Positions 57,824 to 64,000 of a DNA stretch of 64,000 bases are shown piece by piece. Origin of the DNA: Silene conica. Taxonomy: Eukaryota; Streptophyta; Magnoliopsida; Caryophyllales; Caryophyllaceae. The notes under the pieces were generated by a model. That model searched no databases. It worked only from the letters and a program-made list of their open reading frames with translations, and was not told the origin of the DNA. Where the stretch lies: assembly GCA_029255685.2 (NCBI GenBank), contig CM055316.2, positions 67,099,237 to 67,163,236 on the forward strand. The letters run 5' to 3'. Position numbers and translations under genes: made by a program. Each line of letters starts with the position of its first letter. Positions within the stretch are counted from its first letter, which is position 1.

Positions 57824-60800
57824 TCAAATCTTGTTAGATTTGGCAAGAAAAAAGACGGTGGCGGAAGTGACGAGAGGGATGAAAAGGGCATCAGGAATTG
57901 CTTTAGGAAGGACACCTTTCTTGATGAGTAAAGTTGTGACAGGAACTCCAAATATGTATAATATGATGTCCTTTGCACCAATGCCTGTAAATCCTGTCTC
58001 CATTATTACATCATGAAGAATGTTTTGAAATTCTTCTTTTGTCAGTGATTTTCCTTTGCCTTTGTGGTGTTTCTGCATCAACAACACATGCATCAGTTGT
58101 ACTAGTTAAGGCGGGTGGGTTGGATGTACGCAGCCTTTCTTTTCTCTTGAAAATACGGAGAAATTGTTTTTGGATGACTCGTAATGAAATCGTATCATAT
58201 TATCACTAAACTTTCATGATATTAAGCCAAGGAAAGACAAAGACTTGACTTACATCAAATGCTAGCTGAAGAGTCTCGGTCTTTGCTACCTTAAACTGGG
58301 TGTTGCCAAGGCTTCCATTTATTTCTCTGCTCAACAGTTTATCATAGCAAAAATATGTCAACTTTTTAGCGAGTAATTATATCCAACATTTCGTGATAAG
58401 GCGGAGCCAGGATTCCCTTTTAGGGTTTTAGGGGGCGACAAAATTCAACGGAAAAAAACAAGTAATTTCATAAGGTAAATTTGAAAAAAGTTCAAAAATT
58501 TAGCTAAAAACATCAAATATTTCCTTTTGTTTTTTCTGGGGGCGATAGATTGCATCCTCGCATCCCCTCTTCTTGATATTGTATTATCCTTGTGACTCGA
58601 TACAGTCGATAGTCATGTTACACCAGAAAAAGTTGACATATTACAAGGTTTTTAGCTAATTTTTTTTTTTCCAAATTTACGTTATGAAAACTAGGATAAC
58701 ATGAGTACATGACATAATGTGTAATATGACATAATCTTATCTATATTAATACAGAAACATTTAATGAATTCTGGGGAAGCCACCTTATTAATCCATCATT
58801 TTATCTTTTTTTTTAAAATTCAATTGTGGTGGGACCCGTATTGCTGTTTACTGAATTAATTATCGAATAAATGTTTGCGTTTCATTAGTTGTGTTATTAT
58901 TACGTACTAATTCTGATTTATTATGTAAACAATAATTTATACGTAAACGATTATATTTATAACGTTTTACTTATATATATATATATATATTAGATATTAA
59001 AATATATTCTCGATGTCATTTATACATAAGTATTAAATAATGAGTTATGACTAACAATCAATATTACAATAAATAATACATAATTATAATAAATACTAAC
59101 CAAAATTACGGTAATTGATAGAAAAATGTAACAAAATACAGAAAAGGATAACACAAATTCTCATTTGTGACGGGTAGTATCCGTCGCAAACTTGTGACGG
59201 ATCAAATAAAATTCATTTGAGAAGGGAAGGACAAACCTTTGTAATTACCTATGCACCTTTACTTTTGTTTTACCTATTCGACCCGTCACAAGCTTGTGAC
59301 GGATAACCCGTCATAAAGGAGACTTATTGAAATGATAAAAACACGATCGAAATTTCAAGTACAATTTTCATGACAATATTAAATTAAAATAGCAATAAGA
59401 AATAAATTAAGGGACGTGCTAAATCCCGCACATCATTTTACTCAATCCCACACATTTTTTACACTTATTCCGAATATATCCTCCTCTTTTTTTTTTTTTT
59501 TTTTTTTATCCCACCAAAACAACCTGAGAGAGAAACAATCTTCATCCCCTTTATGTTGTAAAATCTCCAATAATTAACTCCCTTCAACGGCATCCTCCCC
59601 ACCACCCTCCCAGATCCGACGCCGACAACCACCCTCCCATATCCGGCGCCGACAACCACCCTCCCATCATCCCCTTTATGTTGAAAATTTCTGCAAAGTG
59701 CCTTTAATTAACGTTCTTCTAGTCTTCTGTACAAGATTTTTTTAAGTTGTTCCACGTACCCCTTTAGCATTTACGAAGTATTTCGTAATTGATTTTCTCT
59801 CTTAAATCAATAGAATTGATTCAATTGAACAGCAATGGAACTACCAGATTTTAAATTTTGGTATACATTTATGTTTTCATTAACCAAACCCTAATTGCTA
59901 AAAAATCCTCTTTTAAAAAAAATAAAATTAACTAAATCGAATAAAAGACGGAAGTTAATTAATAAAAAATTACAATGACGAAATTACTTTGATATGTGCG
60001 AATTACGATTCATAATTGTCGAATAAATGAGAGATTGGTTAAGTTTAGAGAGGGAAGTTTTTAAATTTTTTTTTTTATTAAGGGCAATTTATGGAAATTT
60101 TGGATAAAAAAGTGTTGGATTAAGCAAAATGGTGTGCGAGATTTAGCAACTACGTAAATTAAAATAACAATAACGTCAAAAAAATTACTTACAAAGTCAA
60201 TGATATTACAAAAATCTTAATCAATTATAGCATATAGCCTAAAATTTCATCATCAAAAATATATTCAGATTATTAATAGAACTATTTAAAATAACAATAT
60301 TATTAAAACTAGTTAACATATAACCAAGGAAATCAGTAATGATGTTTGCAGTATATTATTATTAGTATAAGGGTAAATAATGAAGAGATTAAGTAGGAAA
60401 GAAGATTAAGATCATACTCTACTACTTCACAAATTGCTCTGTAGAAGTGAATAGTTGTGCCATCGTTAGTAATTTCTGAAAAATGTTCGTCATAGTATTT
60501 GCTTGCAATTTCACCCATCAGCTTCACCCGATTCGTCTCCGATCCTGTTTATCATCCACCCTATTTTTATTTAGACAAATTATTGACAACAATAAGATTG
60601 TAAATAATGTCCACAAATTACATTGCTAGTCGCAATTGGCTAATAATGACATTACATTAAGGTACTCTTTTAATGTTACAACCCGTTTTATCGTAAATCT
60701 GTTTTACAAGAGACTAACTAGACTTACAATAACCATTACAATTAGACGGTTTTAAGAAACTTAAAAAACGAATGTACTTAACTTGATTTTTTAAATAATC

Positions 60801-60882
60801 GAATTAGTTTTGAAGTAAACTAGTAGAGAGATGAGGAAAATAAAACAATACCTGGAGTAAGTTTTTGCAAAGATTGACCCAT
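57824..60882 (-). CDS. Small plant EF-hand-like protein, 159 aa, function unknown
   Basis: Four minus-strand exons: 60882-60852, 60544-60418, 58326-58254 and 58072-57824. They total 480 nt in phase, with GT-AG junctions throughout. The protein starts MGQSLQKLTPG (Gly-2 makes N-myristoylation possible) and continues VKLMGEIASKYYDEHF, FYRAICEVVEEIN and a Lys/Gly-rich hinge KHHKGKGKSLTKEEFQNIL resembling a degenerate EF-hand. The C-terminus is hydrophobic (IILYIFGVPVTTLLI and IPLVTSATVFFLAKSNKI), suggesting membrane contact. From memory it resembles an Arabidopsis family annotated as calcium-binding EF-hand (At1g64850-type); I cannot confirm this. No canonical 12-residue calcium loop is obvious. 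Intron 2 (58327-60417) is 2.1 kb because of inserted MITEs. The frame is open, so it is probably functional. Confidence 0.82.
58396..58566. mobile_element. Possible MITE remnant in intron 2
   Basis: GGCGGAGCCAGGATTCCC near 58401 and GGGGGCGATAGATTGCATCC near 58538 are phrases common at ends of a plant repeat family. No target duplication was found. Confidence 0.3.
59152..59329. mobile_element. Short MULE-type MITE related to the ends of the giant element
   Basis: The ends begin CACAAATTCTCATTTGTGAC and (reverse complement) CAATAAGTCTCCTTTATGAC. Both contain the palindromic core CCGTC(A/G)CAA(G/A)CTTGTGACGG, as does the 19072/48527 pair. Its left end CACAAATTCT is the same as at 19072. The flanking 9-mers AAAGGATAA (59143-59151) and AAATGATAA (59330-59338) agree at 8 of 9 positions. 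Confidence 0.78.
59411..60154. mobile_element. TIR element (MITE), 744 bp, in intron 2
   Basis: The left end GGGACGTGCTAAATCCCGCA and right end (reverse complement CGTAGTTGCTAAATCTCGCA) continue matching as CAYCATTTTRCTYAATCC. An 8-bp direct repeat TAAATTAA flanks it (59403-59410, 60155-60162). The interior has a poly-T (59488-59507) and repeated CCACCCTCCCA phrases. The superfamily is not settled (hAT by duplication length, or MULE with one mutated base). Confidence 0.72.
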
Positions 60883-61577
60883 TTTTGTGTGTTGAAATGG
60901 AAACAATAGCTTAGAAATTAAATGTAATACAATTATACAAAGTAGGCATTGATAAAGATTATAAGAATATAAAACTTGTGGGTGAGGAAGAGTATAATTC
61001 ATTACTTGCAAATGAAGTATAACAAAAGGGTATAGATTAGTGAAGCCAACTCTTTAATTCAAGCATACTCTTTACACTTCCCATTTGATTCTTCTTCTAC
61101 GTAATACAACAATGTTCCTTGATTATAGAGAATATTGTGTACATCATCTTACATGGGTAATGTGTTGTGGGATAAAGGCATAAAGCTGATAAAGATACTA
61201 GATGGAACACCAATGTGAAACAAGAAATTTACTCTTGTTTTACCTTAAACATATTTCATCTAGTTTAGCGGCTAAGATTATTTTAAGAGTGATATTCGTA
61301 AAATGGTGGTTTGTTCAGGAACGTTAAACAAAAGTAAATGAATCTCAACAAATGCGATTGTGAACTCCCGTAATTTAGCAGGAAATGTAAACAAGTGAAC
61401 GTAGCGGATATATGTACTTTTTAAAAACGTTTTGACATATAGATAAAAATTAAATCGCGGAAATTCAAATAAACACGCGGAACAATAAAAACCATAATTA
61501 AGTACAAGTTAATACAAATTAAATTTAGTTAAAGATGGGAAACAAATATCTCACGAATCAAAACAAGAGTGTGTCTA
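60883..61577. other. Upstream region of the EF-hand-like gene; otherwise nothing recognised
   Basis: It must hold the promoter of the minus-strand gene. I see no convincing TATA box, and the rest is AT-rich. Confidence 0.35.
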
Positions 61578-62592
61578 TGTAACACCCTTATAATCGAAGG
61601 CCTTTAGGATGGACCATCAGACTAGGAGAACATTATCATTTTAGTAAACAAACCAAAAAACAACATTTATAATAGTAAAGAATAAAGTGTGAGTTTACAG
61701 TACAACTGTCTGACAAAATTTACAAAACAAAAGGTCCGCAGAAGCTAGGTAAACTATCACGACATTACAAAACTGAGTGATGTCCAATCCTCTCCAAGCT
61801 AGCAAGCATCAACATCGTCAAACCTGAGACTCCGCTCACCATTACATGGATCATCAAAGTAAAAACAACAAGCGTCAAAAATTGCGAAATAAGACGGTCA
61901 CAACACAATTAAGATCAATACCACAATGTAATGAACCACACAATACTGATATCACTGTCACAACAACATAAGTGACAACCTCAAGCCCCACATCAATACC
62001 CCACTTGCTCGCGGAAAGGGGTAGCAAGATCCTAAAGAGCGATCGTAGAAGCGAGAGCCGTTTCTCGCAACGGTCCCACACATATGTTCCCAACTCAATT
62101 CCCAATAGTATAGTGATATCAGATAAACATTATAATACCGTCACAATCATATTCACACAGATCTGAGTAGGGAAACCCCACCTCAAGGCAATAATCAAGC
62201 AAGCAATCCAAGCTTTTCCTACCGACGTTCCTGTATGAAATCTCCTCCTACGATAACATATGGGGTATTACTAACAATAATCAAAAACATATTTATCTTA
62301 AAGTATGCTAACAACGAATACGACACTTACTTGACGACAACAACGCTAGGCTATGGTGATCAGATCATTAATGTGCGCATCCCCTCCGTGGCGGGTCCCA
62401 CGAAGAGCGATCGTAGGAGTGTGAGTCGTTCCCGCAACGGTCCCACACATATGTTCCCAAATCAATCTCGTAACCACAGGTGATCGATATCAGTCTTACA
62501 GCACAACAATAACATCGTCACGATATATCACAAATACCGTCACAATCACATAACAGATAATTGAGTGGGAGAACCCTACTGTAGGAAATATT
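61578..62592 (+). repeat. Ty3/gypsy LTR-like fragment
   Basis: It starts TGTAACACCCTTATAATCGA, the usual opening of a large class of plant gypsy LTRs. Internally, a segment with AGCGATCGTAG(A/G)AG and CAACGGTCCCACACATATGT then TCCCAA is repeated (about 62036-62120 and 62405-62490), each followed by ATATCAG and CCGTCACAATCA. It contains no coding sequence. The right end is lost. Confidence 0.5.
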
Positions 62593-62860
62593 GTGATTGG
62601 ATGACAGCTGCGTAAATCTAAGCCCTCTTGATCCAATGAAAAGACTCAAGACAATCATTAGTAAACACAAAGAGAACATCTTTTAAAAGAAGCTCCATAA
62701 GAGGTTTCACAATCTTAGAAAAATATTTGATAAAATGGCAGTAGTATTCCATATGGCCTGAGAAACTCATTACACTCTTCACATTTACCGGTGGAGGTAG
62801 TTGTTCAATAACTTGGATCTTAGCACGTTCCACTTCAATTCCTTGTTCCGAGACAATATA
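62593..62860 (-). pseudogene. Fragment of gypsy reverse transcriptase/RNase H hinge
   Basis: Minus-strand reading EQGIEVERAKIQVIEQLPPP, SFSGHMEYYCHFIKYFSKIV and KPLMELLLKDVLFVFTNDCL, the region at the end of RT leading into RNase H in Ty3/gypsy elements (nearest to the Athila form). Only about 85 codons remain. Direct repeats GTAGGAAATA (about 62583-62592 and 62861-62870) flank it. Confidence 0.82.
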
Positions 62861-62870
62861 GTAGGAAATA

Positions 62871-63620
62871 ATTTCTTAAATTACTTATAAAAGTATTAAT
62901 CATATTAATACTGCCAAGGATTATATCAAAAACGATTCAATAAAACCTCAATTGCAAGAATTAAACAGTCAAGAATATAGAAATAACCTTTAGTTCTTAT
63001 ATGAGATCGGCCTAAGAACAACCTAGTATAAACCCAAACTTCAAGGTATAAGTTCTCCTTAGATTGCACCCAAGATGATTGAGAAAGATCCCTTCAAAGC
63101 TCCTCCTAAATTACTATTAATTATTTTAGAGGATTTTTTTTTTTGGGATTTTAAGATGATAAACTGATCAAAGACAACAAAAGAGAAAACAACTTATGTT
63201 TTTCGTCCCCTGTACCACATGGTCGAATCCCTACTTATAGGGTTTTGGTTTGTGTTGGTATTGTACTTCTATTACGACACCTCCTTATATTATAATATTC
63301 TAAGTCAGTTTCCTTATTCCGAATTTCCTTAAAATTTCATACATATTTTAATAATTTTCGGTGTACAATTATAATTCCCGGAGAACATTAATTAATTATC
63401 TTATAATTAATTAATCCAATTATATTATTCTAAAATATCATATATTAAAATATAATTAATAAATATAACATTTATATATCTTTATTAGAATTAACATTTA
63501 ATTCATTTCTCCTAATTATTATTTAGTCATATTAAATGTTTATCATCTACTTAACTACATTTAGCTAAGTTTAGCATTTACGTAATTATATCAATATATA
63601 ATCACATTTCTCAGTATTAT
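62871..63620. other. Probable retroelement debris, AT-rich
   Basis: There are no ORFs. On the minus strand CCCTATAAGTAGGGATTCGA (about 63222-63241) looks like a TATA box of an LTR, but LTR limits could not be set. Confidence 0.35.
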
Positions 63621-64000
63621 TGATGCGTGTCTATTTTATGATGTTTTACATCTATTTTTACACGCATTTTAGAGCTCATTTACGATGTTTTAGCCTTTAT
63701 TTCCCAACTTTTGTCTACTTTCGTATTTTTATGCTATTTTGTAGAATTATGCGGAAAAAAGGGCGATTTTAAACCAAATCCGTCCTCAAGTGATTTTTAT
63801 GGCTAAGGACACGAAAGAACAAGCCTAGCGCAAATTTCAAGGCCTAAAGATAGCATAAGCAAAGGTGCATATAGCAAAGAATCGATCCACGACATTGCAG
63901 CCTGTTTCAAATGGCTATATCTCGAGTTCTAGAGCTGATAATGGAGTGATTCCAGTTGGAGGTGAAATCTTATCCTCTTAGCTTTCCAACGCCGCAAGAA
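63621..64000 (+). repeat. Start of a third Athila-like LTR, cut by the window end
   Basis: It opens TGATGCGTGTCTATTTTATG, sharing the TGATG start and general style of the LTRs of A and B (compare TGATGTGTGC). It includes the phrase TGGCTATATCTCGAGTTCTA, often present in Athila-type LTRs. The partner lies outside the window. Confidence 0.6.

Noticed and set aside
58740-58780. Helitron-like start TCTATATTAATACAG
   Set aside because: No matching hairpin and CTAG terminus nearby.

Overview
This is nuclear DNA of a flowering plant (eudicot). It has spliced genes with AT-rich introns, plant-type gene families and a dense load of plant transposons. Caryophyllales is my guess from the repeat style, and it is inference only. 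Three host genes are recognisable. (1) SMG7, an NMD factor, lies on + (CDS 6649-10627 in five coding exons) with a 5'UTR intron and two inferred 3'UTR introns. (2) A phosphatidylinositol-4-phosphate 5-kinase lies on + (54176-57509). Its eight kinase exons are open, but its N-terminal MORN-repeat region has decayed. (3) A small plant-specific EF-hand-like protein lies on - (57824-60882, four exons, 159 aa), convergent with the kinase.

Everything else is mobile DNA or unassigned AT-rich spacer. From the left: a Ty1/copia 5' end (minus strand), a hAT MITE with an exact 8-bp target duplication, a minus-strand non-autonomous Helitron carrying a fold-back MITE, and then SMG7. Next come two Mutator-like elements sharing a terminal sequence (13275-14102 with an exact 9-bp duplication, and 15894-18771). 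The second contains another such element and a 5'-truncated LINE.

The centre (19072-48527) is best read as one Mutator-like (FAR1-type) transposon swollen to about 29.5 kb. Its inverted ends are flanked by an identical 9-bp duplication. Its own sequence survives in four pieces: 19072-20200, 28003-30972, 35579-36240 and 47677-48527. These hold a decayed MULE transposase, subterminal repeats and two possible exons of a second, minus-strand gene. Three LTR retrotransposons sit inside it. Athila-like A (20201 to about 28003) has lost its 3' end. Tat-type C (30973 to about 35578) has also lost its 3' end. Athila-like B (36241-47676) is complete from LTR to LTR with a 5-bp duplication. A and B encode gag, protease and the Athila ORF1/env-like protein, but no reverse transcriptase or integrase.

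The most striking signal is in A and B. Each has a dyad-rich short-repeat array just upstream of the LTR TATA box, and a second array of the same family just upstream of another TATA-like box before the env-like ORF. A uses a CCGG-rich module and B uses CTCGATCGAG. The layout is shared although the sequences are unrelated, which suggests a duplicated promoter module that drives the downstream ORF.

To the right of the giant element are a MULE (50298-52439) hosting a PIF/Harbinger-like element loaded with GAACTGAACTTATAG arrays, a Stowaway MITE, the kinase gene (with a TRIM in one intron) and the EF-hand-like gene (intron 2 packed with MITEs). The window ends in Ty3/gypsy debris and the start of a third Athila-like LTR.
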